From: Streptomyces sp. R28 | Lineage (GTDB): Bacteria > Actinomycetota > Actinomycetes > Streptomycetales > Streptomycetaceae | Reading direction: 5' to 3' | Length of the DNA stretch: 64,000 bases | Assembly (NCBI RefSeq): GCF_041052385.1 | Contig: NZ_CP163439.1 | Coordinates: 6,933,001-6,997,000, forward strand | Shown: positions 42,901 through 50,514 of the stretch, piece after piece | How the letters are laid out: each line of letters begins with the position of its first letter | Position numbering within the stretch: the stretch's first letter is position 1 | Program-made: the position numbers and the translations under genes | The notes under the pieces: generated by a model | Told to the model about the DNA's origin: nothing | Database searches by the model: none | The model's input: the letters and a program-made list of their open reading frames with translations, nothing else

Positions 42901-43585
42901 CGGAGAGCTCCTGCGCGCCCGCGCGAGCGTCACCGACGTACCCCTGCCCGCGTCGCTGACCGCGTCCCAGCTGCTGCGGCTGGCCGCTGACCCGGACGGG
43001 TTCGCGCAGGAACTCGCGCGCCCCATGCCGCGCCCTCCACAACCCGCCGCACGCCGAGGCACCCGATTCCATGCCTGGGTCGAGGCCCGCTTCGAAGAGC
43101 TGACGCTGCCCATGCTCGAGCCGGAGGACCTGCCCGGCAGCGAGGCGGAGATCGCCGACGAGCGCGACCTGGAGGCCCTCAAGGACGCCTTCGAGCGCAC
43201 CGAGTACGCGCACCGCACGCCGTACCGGGTCGAGGCCCCGTTCCAGCTCGCGATCGCCGGCCGGGTCGTACGGGGCCGTATCGACGCCGTCTACAGGGCC
43301 GGCGACGGTGACGGGGCGACGTACGAGATCGTCGACTGGAAGACCAATCGCACCCGCACCGCCGACCCGCTCCAGCTCGCCCTGTACCGGCTTGCCTGGG
43401 CCGAGCAGCAGGGTGTGCCCCTGGAGTCGGTCGACGCCGTGTTCCTGTACGTCCGCAGCGGTGAGGTCGTACGCCCGGAGGGTCTGCCGGGCCGGGCCGC
43501 GCTGGAGCGGCTGCTGACTCAGGAGCCGGTCGCGCAGGCGGACTGTGAGGAACCGCCCAATCAGGATGTCGGTGCGGGCCGATAG
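39908..43585 (+). CDS. adnB: AdnB-like UvrD helicase-nuclease subunit
   Basis: 1225 residues. The motor has AGAGSGKTT (near 39-47), LDEYQDTS near 269, GDPCQAIYGWRG and TAHKSKGLEWD near 658. The C-terminal nuclease carries EIVDWKTNRTR near 1140 with the metal Asp and Lys. The linker between motor and nuclease is acidic, with FDNGS repeats and RRFEEG repeats. It pairs with the upstream gene as the AdnAB end-resection motor. GTG 39908 is chosen because a damage-type promoter places the transcription start on it; GTG 39884 is also in frame but lies inside the promoter. Confidence 0.88.
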   Translation: MSARITDPGQLKELLGIPFTPEQTACIIAPPAPQVIVAGAGSGKTTVMAARVVWLVGTGQVAPEQVLGLTFTNKAAGELAERVRKALIKAGVTDPDVIDPDNPPGEPVISTYHAFAGRLLTDHGLRIGLEPTSRLLADATRYQLAARVLRESPGPYPALTRSFADLVSDLLTLDAELAEHLVRPEALRAYDAELLLTLQGAKLTNADLRKVPETAAARRELAELVVRYRAAKRERDLLDFGDQIALSAQLARIPEVGRVLRDEFRVVLLDEYQDTSVAQRVLLAGLFGGGTGHPVTAVGDPCQAIYGWRGASVANLDDFPEHFACTDGRLAARQALSENRRSGGRLLDLANGLAEPLRAMHAGVEALRPAPGAERDGTVRCALLPTHAEEMDWLADSIAHLVNTGKAPGEIAVLCRTATDFAEIQAALVARDVPVEVVGLSGLLHLPEVADLVAVCEVLQDPGANASLVRLLTGPRWRIGPRDLALLGRRARQLVSYARVDGDDDPDRRLAAAVEGVDPAEVISLADALDTFLETPLDGDGDDDGLPFSPDARVRFARLATELRDLRRSLSDPLMDVLHRVLAVTGLEVELSASPHALAARRRETLSNFLDIAASFAAGDNQATLLAFLAFLRTAAQYEKGLDNALPGGENTVKVLTAHKSKGLEWDVVAVPGLVTGTFPSTQGREKWTAQGKVLPHELRGDADTLPDVSSWDSRGLKAFHEAMKDHQHTEELRLGYVTFTRPRSLLLGSGHWWGPSQKKPRGPSDFLQALYDHCAAGHGEIEAWADEPAEDEVNPALHRESADQVWPLPLDEAALARRRAAAETVLAHLENLASHEDGHPAATHDPDTYDDPDWPPPPDDEALSEGFSEESDPFEDDPFEGDPFAGEAFEDGPFDNGSFDNGSFDNGSFDNGSFDNGSFDDGPFENDRRFEEGRRFEEGRHDRDARTTDRPTVPHQATSPEPPAEPPARPRPTEPEPLTPEEARAIASWDRDLDALTGELLRARASVTDVPLPASLTASQLLRLAADPDGFAQELARPMPRPPQPAARRGTRFHAWVEARFEELTLPMLEPEDLPGSEAEIADERDLEALKDAFERTEYAHRTPYRVEAPFQLAIAGRVVRGRIDAVYRAGDGDGATYEIVDWKTNRTRTADPLQLALYRLAWAEQQGVPLESVDAVFLYVRSGEVVRPEGLPGRAALERLLTQEPVAQADCEEPPNQDVGAGR
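42590..42664 (+). repeat. 15-bp minisatellite, five identical copies, in adnB
   Basis: TTCGACAACGGCTCC is repeated five times in frame (FDNGS), with diverged units on both sides. It lies in the motor-nuclease linker and is probably length-variable. Confidence 0.9.
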
Positions 43586-43588
43586 GCT
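43566..43588 (+). promoter_or_regulatory. Damage-type promoter (RecA-NDp/PafBC motif) of the M20 dipeptidase gene
   Basis: ATGTCGGTG (43566-43574), eight bases, TAGGCT (43583-43588), seven bases to ATG 43596. One mismatch to TTGTCRGTG-N8-TAnnnT. It overlaps the 3' end of adnB. Confidence 0.55.
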
Positions 43589-43595
43589 CGTGACC

Positions 43596-44999
43596 ATGAG
43601 CCAGACCCCGGACAGCGCCGTCCGCACGTACATCGAGCAGCATCGCGCCGCCTTCCTCGACGCCCTCGCCGAGTGGCTGCGCATCCCCTCCGTGTCGGCC
43701 CAGCCCGACCACGCTCCCGACGTACGCCGCAGCGCCGACTGGCTCGCCGCCAAGCTCGAGGAGACCGGCTTCCCGACCACCGAGGTCTGGCCGACCCCGG
43801 GCGCGCCCGCCGTCTTCGCCGAGTGGCCCTCCGACGATCCCGAGGCGCCCACGGTCCTCGTCTACGGCCACCACGACGTGCAGCCCGCCGCCCGCGAGGA
43901 CGGCTGGGACAGCGAGCCCTTCGAGCCCGTCGTCCGAGAAGGGCGCCTCTACGCGCGCGGGGCGGCCGACGACAAGGGCCAGGTGTTCTTCCACACACTC
44001 GGCGTCCGCGCCCACCTCGCCACCACCGGCCGCACCACCCCGGCGGTGAACCTGAAGCTGCTGATCGAGGGCGAGGAGGAGTCCGGCTCCCCGCACTTCC
44101 GCGCCCTCGTCGAGGAGCACGCCGAGCGGCTCGCGGCCGACGCCGTGATCGTGTCCGACACCGGCATGTGGTCCGAGGACACCCCCACCGTGTGCACCGG
44201 CATGCGCGGTCTCGCCGAGTGCGAGATCCGGCTGTACGGCCCCGACCAGGACATCCACTCCGGCTCCTTCGGCGGCGCCGTCCCCAACCCGGCGACCGCC
44301 GCCGCCCGCCTCGTCGCCGCCCTGCACGACGACCACGCGCGCGTGGCGATCCCCGGCTTCTACGACGGCATCGTCGAACTGACCGACCGCGAGCGCGAGC
44401 TCTTCGCCGAGCTGCCCTTCGACGAGCAGCAGTGGCTGCGCACCGCCAAGTCCTACGCCACCCAGGGCGAGGCCGGCCACACCACCCTGGAGCGCATCTG
44501 GGCCCGCCCCACCGCCGAGGTCAACGGCATCGGCGGTGGCTACCAGGGCCCCGGCAGCAAGACGATCATCCCGTCCTCCGCCATGGTGAAGCTCTCCTTC
44601 CGGCTGGTCGCGGGACAGGACCCCGGCCACATCGAGAAGGCCGTCCGCGCCTGGGCCGACGCTCAGGTGCCCGCCGGGATCCGGTGCGAGATCACGTTCA
44701 GCGGGGCCACGCGCCCGTGCCTGACGCCGCTGGACCACCCGGCCCTGCAGTCCGTCGTACGCGCCATGGGCCGCGCCTTCGAGGGGCCCGTCCGCTTCAC
44801 GCGCGAGGGCGGCTCGGGGCCCGCCGCCGACCTCCAGGACGTCCTCGACGCTCCCGTGCTCTTCCTCGGCATCTCCGTCCCCTCCGACGGCTGGCACGCC
44901 CCGAACGAGAAGGTCGAGCTCGACCTCCTCCTCAAGGGCGTGGAGACCACCGCATACCTGTGGGGGGACCTCGCCGCGAACTGGCGCCATGAGCCCTGA
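43596..44999 (+). CDS. M20 family dipeptidase
   Basis: 467 residues of the M20/M25/M40 metallopeptidase family. Zinc ligands and catalytic residues: GHHDVQPA near 91-98 (His and Asp), ARGAADDKGQ near 120-129 (bridging Asp), IEGEEESGS near 157-165 (catalytic Glu and ligand). The lid domain is seen at about 200-330. Cytoplasmic hydrolysis of dipeptides is expected. The ATG at 43596 sits seven bases after TAGGCT, so the mRNA is predicted leaderless. A damage-type promoter before a dipeptidase is unexpected. Confidence 0.9.
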   Translation: MSQTPDSAVRTYIEQHRAAFLDALAEWLRIPSVSAQPDHAPDVRRSADWLAAKLEETGFPTTEVWPTPGAPAVFAEWPSDDPEAPTVLVYGHHDVQPAAREDGWDSEPFEPVVREGRLYARGAADDKGQVFFHTLGVRAHLATTGRTTPAVNLKLLIEGEEESGSPHFRALVEEHAERLAADAVIVSDTGMWSEDTPTVCTGMRGLAECEIRLYGPDQDIHSGSFGGAVPNPATAAARLVAALHDDHARVAIPGFYDGIVELTDRERELFAELPFDEQQWLRTAKSYATQGEAGHTTLERIWARPTAEVNGIGGGYQGPGSKTIIPSSAMVKLSFRLVAGQDPGHIEKAVRAWADAQVPAGIRCEITFSGATRPCLTPLDHPALQSVVRAMGRAFEGPVRFTREGGSGPAADLQDVLDAPVLFLGISVPSDGWHAPNEKVELDLLLKGVETTAYLWGDLAANWRHEP

Positions 45000-45155
45000 G
45001 CGCCCCCGGCCGTCCGGAGCGCCATTGCGCGCGGGGCACACTGAGAAGGCCGCCCCGCACCGCCGAGCCCTGCCGGACCCGGTCGCCTCCCGTCGTACGT
45101 CCCGCCGATCCGCCCGCCGAAGTACACCGTTTCACTGGGGGAGTTGGAAGCACCC

Positions 45156-46097
45156 GTGACCACCTGGACCGACCACACCGCCGACCGACCCATCTCGCTC
45201 ACCGCCCCGAGCGGCATCGACCGCGCCGCCCACCACCGGCTCGACGAGGCCTGGCTCGCGGCTGCGTGGAGCCACCCCACGACCCGCTGCTTCGTGGTCT
45301 CCGGCGGCCAGGTCCTCCTCGACGAGACGGCGGACGGACGCACCGAACTCGTCATGACCCCCTCGTTCGAGGCCCCCCTCACCGAGGCGCACCGCTACTT
45401 CCTCGGCATCGACGAGGACGGCGTCAGCTACTTCGCCCTCCAGAAGGACGCGCTGCCCGGCCGTATCGACCAGTCCGCGCGCCCGGCCGGCCTGCGCGAG
45501 GCGGGCCTGCTGCTGTCGCCGCGCGACGCGGGCCTGATGGTGCACGCCGTCGGCCTGGAGAACTGGCAGCGCACCCACCGCTTCTGCTCCCGCTGCGGTG
45601 AGCGCACCGTGATCGCCGCGGCCGGCCACATCCGCCGCTGCTCCGCCTGCGGCGCCGAGCACTACCCGCGCACCGACCCCGCCGTGATCATGGCCGTCAC
45701 CGACGAGGACGACCGCATCCTCCTCGGTCGCCAGGTGCACTGGCCCGAGGGCCGCTTCTCGACACTCGCCGGCTTCGTCGAGCCCGGGGAGTCCATCGAG
45801 CAGACGGTGCGCCGCGAGGTCTTCGAGGAGGCCGGGGTCACCGTCGGCCAGGTCGAGTACGTCGCCAGCCAGCCGTGGCCCTTCCCGTCCAGCCTCATGC
45901 TGGGCTTCATGGCCCGCGCCACCACCACCGAGGTCAATGTCGACGGCGATGAGATCCACGAGGCCCGCTGGTTCTCCCGCGAGGAACTGCGCGCCGCCTT
46001 CGACTCGGGCGAGGTCCTGCCGCCGTACGGCATCTCGATCGCGGCCCGCCTGATCGAGCTCTGGTACGGCAAGCCACTGCCGACGCGCAGCGTCTGA
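45156..46097 (+). CDS. nudC: NAD(+) diphosphatase NudC (NADH pyrophosphatase)
   Basis: 313 residues. The N-terminal domain is followed by a zinc ribbon (CSRCG near 145 and CSACG near 162), a Nudix box GFVEPGES...RREVFEEAGV (about 206-229) and the NudC signature SQPWPFPSS just after it. It hydrolyses NADH/NAD and may remove NAD caps from RNA. GTG 45156 follows GGAAG; a TTG at 45144 is in frame. It is convergent with the mycoredoxin gene across a perfect terminator. Confidence 0.93.
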   Translation: MTTWTDHTADRPISLTAPSGIDRAAHHRLDEAWLAAAWSHPTTRCFVVSGGQVLLDETADGRTELVMTPSFEAPLTEAHRYFLGIDEDGVSYFALQKDALPGRIDQSARPAGLREAGLLLSPRDAGLMVHAVGLENWQRTHRFCSRCGERTVIAAAGHIRRCSACGAEHYPRTDPAVIMAVTDEDDRILLGRQVHWPEGRFSTLAGFVEPGESIEQTVRREVFEEAGVTVGQVEYVASQPWPFPSSLMLGFMARATTTEVNVDGDEIHEARWFSREELRAAFDSGEVLPPYGISIAARLIELWYGKPLPTRSV

Positions 46098-46098
46098 G

Positions 46099-46153
46099 CG
46101 TAAAAGGAAGAGGGTGGCCGCCCGACTCGGGCGGCCACCCTCTTCCTTTTACG
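46099..46153. terminator. Bidirectional terminator, 25-bp perfect stem
   Basis: Arms 46099-46123 and 46129-46153 pair perfectly around GACTC and end in A- and T-rich tracts, so it works as an intrinsic terminator on both strands, for nudC and the mycoredoxin gene. Confidence 0.95.
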
Positions 46154-46177
46154 TCGATCACACGCCGATCTTCTGCT

Positions 46178-46420
46178 TCAGACGCTGATCTTCTGCTTCA
46201 CCTGAGCCAGCGACGGGTTCGTCAGCGTCGAACCGTCCGCGAAGAGCACGGTCGGGACCGTCTGATTTCCGCCATTCGCCTTCTCGACGAACGCCGCGGA
46301 CTCGGGGTCCTGCTCGATGTTGATCTCGGTGTACGCGATGCCCTCGCGCTCCAGCTGCTTCTTCAGCCGCTGGCAGTAGCCGCACCATGTGGTGCTGTAC
46401 ATCGTCACAGTGCCCTGCAT
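46178..46420 (-). CDS. mrx1: Mycoredoxin
   Basis: Eighty residues of glutaredoxin fold, with the active site WCGYC (Cys13 and Cys16), the cis-proline loop QTVPTVL and a C-terminal helix. Mycoredoxins reduce mycothiol mixed disulfides in actinobacteria. ATG 46420 is preceded by AGGAG about 12 bases upstream. A sigma-R-type promoter (46496-46471) fits its role in thiol stress. Confidence 0.92.
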   Translation of the reverse strand: MQGTVTMYSTTWCGYCQRLKKQLEREGIAYTEINIEQDPESAAFVEKANGGNQTVPTVLFADGSTLTNPSLAQVKQKISV

Positions 46421-46470
46421 GTCTCGCGCGCTCCTTGGGTGGCTCGGGGGAACAGCTCGTCCAGGGAGAG

Positions 46471-46496
46471 AACGCACGCGACCGGGGCGCCATTCC
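46471..46496 (-). promoter_or_regulatory. Sigma-R-type promoter for mycoredoxin
   Basis: Minus strand GGGAAT (GGAAT core 46496-46492), exactly 18 bases, GTT (46473-46471). It lies 50 bases before the start codon and matches the SigR consensus fully. Confidence 0.8.
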
Positions 46497-46605
46497 CACC
46501 CGGGGTATGCCCGGTCACGTGACGCCTGCCGCATTAGTACGACTATCACTGCCTGCCTGTGGACAACCGGCACAGCTGCCTCCGGCGACCTGGCAGCATG
46601 GCGGT

Positions 46606-48804
46606 GTGACAGCAGCAACGCACTCCACCCTTTTCCCGCAGGTACCGGACTCGGCCGACGCGGTGCTCGAAGGGCTCGACCCCGAGCAGCGCGAGGTGGC
46701 CACCGCCCTGCACGGTCCGGTGTGCGTGCTCGCGGGCGCCGGTACGGGCAAGACACGAGCGATCACCCACCGCATCGCCTACGGGGTGCGCTCCGGCATC
46801 CTCCAGCCCTCCAGCGTGCTCGCCGTCACCTTCACCAACCGCGCCGCGGGCGAGATGCGCGGCCGGCTGCGCCAGCTCGGCGCCGCCGGAGTCCAGGCCC
46901 GTACGTTCCACTCGGCCGCCCTGCGCCAGCTTCAGTACTTCTGGCCGAAAGCAGTCGGCGGCTCCCTGCCCCGGCTCGTCGACCGCAAGATCCAGCTCGT
47001 CGCCGACGCGGCCGCCGCCTGCCGCATCCGCCTCGACCGCAACGAGCTGCGGGACGTCACCGCCGAGATCGAGTGGTCCAAGGTCACCCAGACCGTCCCC
47101 ACCGACTATCCGCCCGCCGCGGCGAAGGCGGGCCGCGAAGCCCCCCGCGACCCGGCCGAGATCGCCCAGATCTACAACGTCTACGAGGACCTCAAGCGGG
47201 ACCGCTCGCTCATCGACTTCGAGGACGTCCTGCTGCTCACCGTCGGCATCCTCCAGGACCGGCACGACATTGCCGACCAGGTCCGCTCCCAGTACCAGCA
47301 CTTCGTGGTCGACGAGTACCAGGACGTCAGCCCGCTCCAGCAGCGCATGCTGGAGCTGTGGCTCGGCGACCGTGACACCCTGTGCGTGGTCGGCGACGCC
47401 AGCCAGACGATCTACTCGTTCACAGGAGCAACTCCCGACCATCTGCTCGACTTCCGCACCCGCCACCCTGGCGCCACCGTCGTCAAGCTGGTGCGCGACT
47501 ACCGCTCCACCCCCCAGGTGGTCCATCTCGCCAACGGCCTGCTCGCCCAGGCCAGGGGCCGCGCCGCCGACCACCGCCTGGAGCTGATCTCCCAGCGCGA
47601 CCCCGGCCCCGAGCCCGTCTACACCGAGTACACGGACGAGCCCGCCGAGGCAGAGGGCGCCGCCCGTCGCATCCGGGAACTCATGGACTCCGGCGTCCCG
47701 GCCGGCGAGATCGCCGTCCTGTTCCGTACGAACTCCCAGTCCGAGACCTACGAACAGGCCCTGGCCGACGCGGGCGTCCCCTACCAGCTGCGGGGTGCCG
47801 AGCGGTTCTTCGACCGTCCAGAGGTGCGCAAGGCGGGTGTCGCCCTGCGAGGCGCGGCCCGCTTCGGCGGCAACGACTCGCTCCTCGACGACGTCGTCGA
47901 TCTGCCCTCGCAGGTGCGTGCCGTGCTGTCGGGGGAGGGCTGGACGACCGAACCCCCGGCCGGCTCCGGCGCCGTCAGAGATCGCTGGGAGTCCCTGGCC
48001 GCCCTGGTGAACCTCGCTCAGGACTTCACCGCGGCCAAACCCGGCGCCACCCTCGCCGACCTCGTCGCCGAGCTCGACGAACGGGCGAACGCCCAGCACC
48101 CCCCGACCGTCCAGGGCGTGACCCTTGCCTCTCTGCACTCGGCCAAGGGCCTGGAGTGGGAGGTCGTCTTCCTGGTCGGTGTCGCCGAGGGCATGATGCC
48201 GATCACCTACGCAAAGACCGACGAGCAGATCGAGGAGGAACGCCGCCTCCTCTATGTCGGCGTCACCCGCGCCCGGCAGCACCTCCATGTCTCCTGGTCC
48301 CTCAGCCGCGCGCCCGGCAGCCGGCCCAACCGCCGCCCGAGCCGCTTCCTCGACGGTTTGCGCCCCGGCTCGGCCGCCACCGCCGGCCGCACCGCCGTCG
48401 GCGGCGGTTCCGGAGGCATCGAGCGCGGCTTCACGAGCAGACCGGATGTCGCCCCGAGGCGGAGGCAGCGCGCCCCGGCCCGCTGCCGCGTCTGCGGGCG
48501 CACGCTCACCGACGCCGGTGAGATGAAGCTGATGCGCTGCGAGGACTGCCCCTCCGACATGGACGAGGGCCTCTACGAACGGCTCCGCGAGTGGCGCGCG
48601 GTTCAGGCCCGGCTCAGTGGGCAGCCGGACTTCTGCATCTTTACGGACAGGACCCTGATGGCCATCGCCGAAGCGGAGCCAACCAGTCCGGTTGAGCTGT
48701 CCCGTATCTCCGGTGTCCTCAAGCGCAAGCTCGAGCACTACGGAGCCGATGTGCTGGCCATCTGTGCAGGCCAGGAGGTTGGCGAGGCCGCCGACGGGGA
48801 ATGA
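46606..48804 (+). CDS. uvrD2: ATP-dependent DNA helicase UvrD2
   Basis: 732 residues. AGAGTGKT at 43-50, VDEYQDVS near 236, GDASQTIYSFTG and LHSAKGLEWE define a UvrD-like motor. After the motor come a four-Cys zinc module (CRVCG near 627, CEDC near 645) and a C-terminal HRDC domain (about 665-725), the layout of mycobacterial UvrD2. It unwinds 3'-tailed DNA in repair. GTG 46606 gives VTAATHSTLF; the frame is open further upstream but overlaps the mycoredoxin promoter region. Confidence 0.9.
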   Translation: MTAATHSTLFPQVPDSADAVLEGLDPEQREVATALHGPVCVLAGAGTGKTRAITHRIAYGVRSGILQPSSVLAVTFTNRAAGEMRGRLRQLGAAGVQARTFHSAALRQLQYFWPKAVGGSLPRLVDRKIQLVADAAAACRIRLDRNELRDVTAEIEWSKVTQTVPTDYPPAAAKAGREAPRDPAEIAQIYNVYEDLKRDRSLIDFEDVLLLTVGILQDRHDIADQVRSQYQHFVVDEYQDVSPLQQRMLELWLGDRDTLCVVGDASQTIYSFTGATPDHLLDFRTRHPGATVVKLVRDYRSTPQVVHLANGLLAQARGRAADHRLELISQRDPGPEPVYTEYTDEPAEAEGAARRIRELMDSGVPAGEIAVLFRTNSQSETYEQALADAGVPYQLRGAERFFDRPEVRKAGVALRGAARFGGNDSLLDDVVDLPSQVRAVLSGEGWTTEPPAGSGAVRDRWESLAALVNLAQDFTAAKPGATLADLVAELDERANAQHPPTVQGVTLASLHSAKGLEWEVVFLVGVAEGMMPITYAKTDEQIEEERRLLYVGVTRARQHLHVSWSLSRAPGSRPNRRPSRFLDGLRPGSAATAGRTAVGGGSGGIERGFTSRPDVAPRRRQRAPARCRVCGRTLTDAGEMKLMRCEDCPSDMDEGLYERLREWRAVQARLSGQPDFCIFTDRTLMAIAEAEPTSPVELSRISGVLKRKLEHYGADVLAICAGQEVGEAADGE

Positions 48805-48816
48805 CACGAACTCGTC

Positions 48817-48857
48817 GAAAAAATAGTTTGCGCATGCCCCGGCAATCCCCATAGGTT
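48817..48857 (+). promoter_or_regulatory. Candidate WblC-activated promoter of the wblC leader
   Basis: TTGCGC (48828-48833), 18 bases, TAGGTT (48852-48857). The A/T-rich tract GAAAAAATAG (48817-48826) sits just before the -35 box. WhiB7/WblC proteins bind AT-rich DNA immediately upstream of the -35 element through their AT-hook, so this fits autoactivation. Confidence 0.65.
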
Positions 48858-48899
48858 CTTAGCCACGGGGACGGAGGCCTTCTCGGAGGCCCCAATTCC

Positions 48900-48947
48900 G
48901 TGTTCTACTTGCATACCCGTCGGACTGGTTCACCCCAGTCCCCTTAG
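48900..48947 (+). CDS. 15-codon upstream ORF in the wblC leader
   Basis: GTG 48900 has GGAGG (48885-48889) ten bases upstream and encodes a 15-residue peptide reading VFYLHTRRTGSPQSP, then TAG. A 7-bp hairpin GGACTGG/CCAGTCC (48922-48928 and 48935-48941) lies inside it. Short upstream ORFs that sense slow translation control whiB7/wblC in actinobacteria; this is a candidate for that role. Confidence 0.5.
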   Translation: MFYLHTRRTGSPQSP

Positions 48948-48969
48948 ACGCCGAGAGGAGGCGAGTCCA

Positions 48970-49296
48970 GTGATCAGCATCAACACCAGCTCCATCAGCA
49001 TCGTGAAAATGACCGATCGTTCGGTCGTCGCCTCCCTGTGCATGCTCGGCGTCTCCAACAAGGGCACCGGTCTGTCCGGCATTCGTGCCGCGCGTCCGGC
49101 GTCCGCCCTGTCTCTCGCGGGTCTCCCTGTCCGCGAGGGCAATGAGCGACCGACCAAGGCACTGGAAGCGGCAGTAGTGGCACAGGCCAAGGCCTATGCC
49201 TTTACGGCGACCGGTGCCGGATTCCGGAAGCAGACGACGCAGCACCACCAGATGTGGGCCTTCCGTGGGCCAGAACCCTGGAGTGATCCAGCCTGA
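48970..49296 (+). CDS. 108-aa conserved hypothetical ORF in the wblC leader
   Basis: GTG 48970 is preceded by AGAGGAGG with eight-base spacing, an excellent site. The 108-residue product (MISINTSSISIVKM... to PEPWSDPA) has weak Streptomyces codon bias, no cysteine pair or membrane helix, and no family I recognise. It lies between the wblC promoter and an intrinsic terminator, so it is either a small gene sharing the promoter or a translated sensor. The stop codon lies in a 6-bp hairpin (49292-49308). Confidence 0.55.
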   Translation: MISINTSSISIVKMTDRSVVASLCMLGVSNKGTGLSGIRAARPASALSLAGLPVREGNERPTKALEAAVVAQAKAYAFTATGAGFRKQTTQHHQMWAFRGPEPWSDPA

Positions 49297-49319
49297 TTGT
49301 CGATCAGGCCGGCGCCTTC

Positions 49320-49360
49320 AGGGCCGCGGAACCCCATCCGGGATCCGCGGCCCTTCTGTT
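49320..49360 (+). terminator. Attenuator-type intrinsic terminator before wblC
   Basis: An 11-bp perfect stem AGGGCCGCGGA (49320-49330) and TCCGCGGCCCT (49344-49354) followed by a T-rich tail TTCTGTTT, in the leader 110 bases before the wblC start. It would end transcripts from the 48.85 kb promoter unless translation or an alternative fold prevents it. Confidence 0.8.
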
Positions 49361-49471
49361 TGTCCCCCAACGGGGATGACGGAGCGAAGGGGCCTCGGGA
49401 CAAGAAAAGACCCGGTACCAGCCGCCACCCGGCCCCACAGGGCCGGAACGACCAGACGAGGAAGACGAACC

Positions 49472-49840
49472 GTGCAACTCGAAGCGCACGCCCCGTCCGT
49501 ACCGCCTTCAGACGTGATCCCCAAGCCCGGCCTCACGGAGGACCCCACCTTGATCCCGCTCACTGCGCTCACCGCGCTCGACGACGCCATCGAGAACCTC
49601 GGCGTACCCGTCCCCTGCCGCTCCTACGACCCGGAGGTCTTCTTCGCCGAGTCGCCGGCGGACGTCGAGTACGCCAAGTCCCTCTGCCGTACCTGCCCGC
49701 TGGTCGAGGCCTGCCTCGCCGGTGCCAAGGAGCGGCGTGAGCCCTGGGGCGTCTGGGGTGGCGAGCTGTTCGTCCAGGGTGTCGTCGTCGCCCGGAAGCG
49801 GCCCCGTGGTCGCCCGCGCAAGAACCCGGTTTCGGCATGA
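49472..49840 (+). CDS. wblC: WhiB-like transcription factor WblC (WhiB7)
   Basis: 122 residues. It has four Cys for the iron-sulfur cluster (PCRSYD, then CRTCPLVEAC), the GVWGG turn and a C-terminal AT-hook RGRPRK. The AT-hook identifies the WhiB7/WblC branch, which activates intrinsic antibiotic-resistance genes with the primary sigma factor. GTG 49472 follows GAGGAAG. The long leader with terminator and the uvrD2 gene upstream match the known neighbourhood. Its stop overlaps the next start (ATGA). Confidence 0.95.
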   Translation: MQLEAHAPSVPPSDVIPKPGLTEDPTLIPLTALTALDDAIENLGVPVPCRSYDPEVFFAESPADVEYAKSLCRTCPLVEACLAGAKERREPWGVWGGELFVQGVVVARKRPRGRPRKNPVSA

Positions 49841-50160
49841 ACATCGCAGGAACGATCGACCGTCCCTTCACGCACGACCCCCAGAAGCAGGCCCCGATGA
49901 AGCCGTCCACCTACGAGCACGCAGGCTCCGCGCCTGAAGACTTCACCACAAGTGGCGCGAACGACTCGCGTCAGAACAGGAACCGAGAGATGCAACTCAT
50001 CCAAGAAGCCCTGGCACGTGCGCATATGCACGAGCGACAGCACGCGGCAGAGCAGGAACGCCGGGCCGTGCGCCTGGCGACCGCTCGCCGTATGCAGCGC
50101 AGGGCCGAGCGCGCCTCGAAGCGCGCCCGCCGTGCGATCGCCATGGCAGTCATGCAGTAA
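49837..50160 (+). CDS. Basic small hypothetical protein downstream of wblC
   Basis: 107 residues if begun at ATG 49837, which overlaps the wblC stop by ATGA. The last 55 residues form a strongly basic, Ala/Arg-rich helix (RMQRRAERASKRARRAIAMAV). An ATG at 49990, after CCGAGAG, would give only that part, so the start is uncertain. It may bind nucleic acid or ribosomes; not recognised further. Coupling to wblC suggests co-expression under antibiotic stress. Confidence 0.6.
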   Translation: MNIAGTIDRPFTHDPQKQAPMKPSTYEHAGSAPEDFTTSGANDSRQNRNREMQLIQEALARAHMHERQHAAEQERRAVRLATARRMQRRAERASKRARRAIAMAVMQ

Positions 50161-50213
50161 CCGACCAAGCCGCCAAGCGGTGGTGGCCTCCCGACTCGGG
50201 AGGCGGTAGCTCC

Positions 50214-50253
50214 CCGCGGGGGCCGGTCCGTGCGAACGGACCGGCCCCCGCGG
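50214..50253 (+). terminator. Terminator after the wblC unit
   Basis: An 18-bp perfect stem (50214-50231 with 50236-50253) and loop GCGA. A smaller stem CCTCCC/GGGAGG (50188-50204) precedes it. Confidence 0.85.
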
Positions 50254-50298
50254 TGCGTTGTACCCACCGATCGGTCAGGGCGGCGTTATCGTCGGCGA

Positions 50299-50508
50299 GT
50301 GACGAGTCTTCCCGGAGGCAGTGACAACGGCGGCTCCGCCAGGGAGCCCCAGCCCTTCGTGTGCGCCCGCTGCGGCGCCCAGGCCAAGGCCCCGCAGCCC
50401 ACTTGGACCTGCTCCGTGGAGAACGGCATTCGCCACTACATCTGCGACTCCTGCTCCCGGGAGAACCTCAGGGCGATCGAGGGGCGACTGGACTCGGCCT
50501 GGTGGTAG
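50299..50508 (+). CDS. Small zinc-ribbon-like protein
   Basis: Sixty-nine residues with CARCG (near 22-26), a single Cys in WTCSVENG, and CDSC near 50-53, a plausible zinc site. It ends RLDSAWW. GTG 50299 is preferred because the upstream part of the open frame overlaps the terminator. No function known to me. It is convergent with the AarF gene six bases away. Confidence 0.65.
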   Translation: MTSLPGGSDNGGSAREPQPFVCARCGAQAKAPQPTWTCSVENGIRHYICDSCSRENLRAIEGRLDSAWW

Positions 50509-50514
50509 GGCCGC

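Noticed and set aside
48799..48830. Sigma-R-type promoter before the wblC leader
   Set aside because: GGAAT and GTT are present but 23 bases apart instead of 18.
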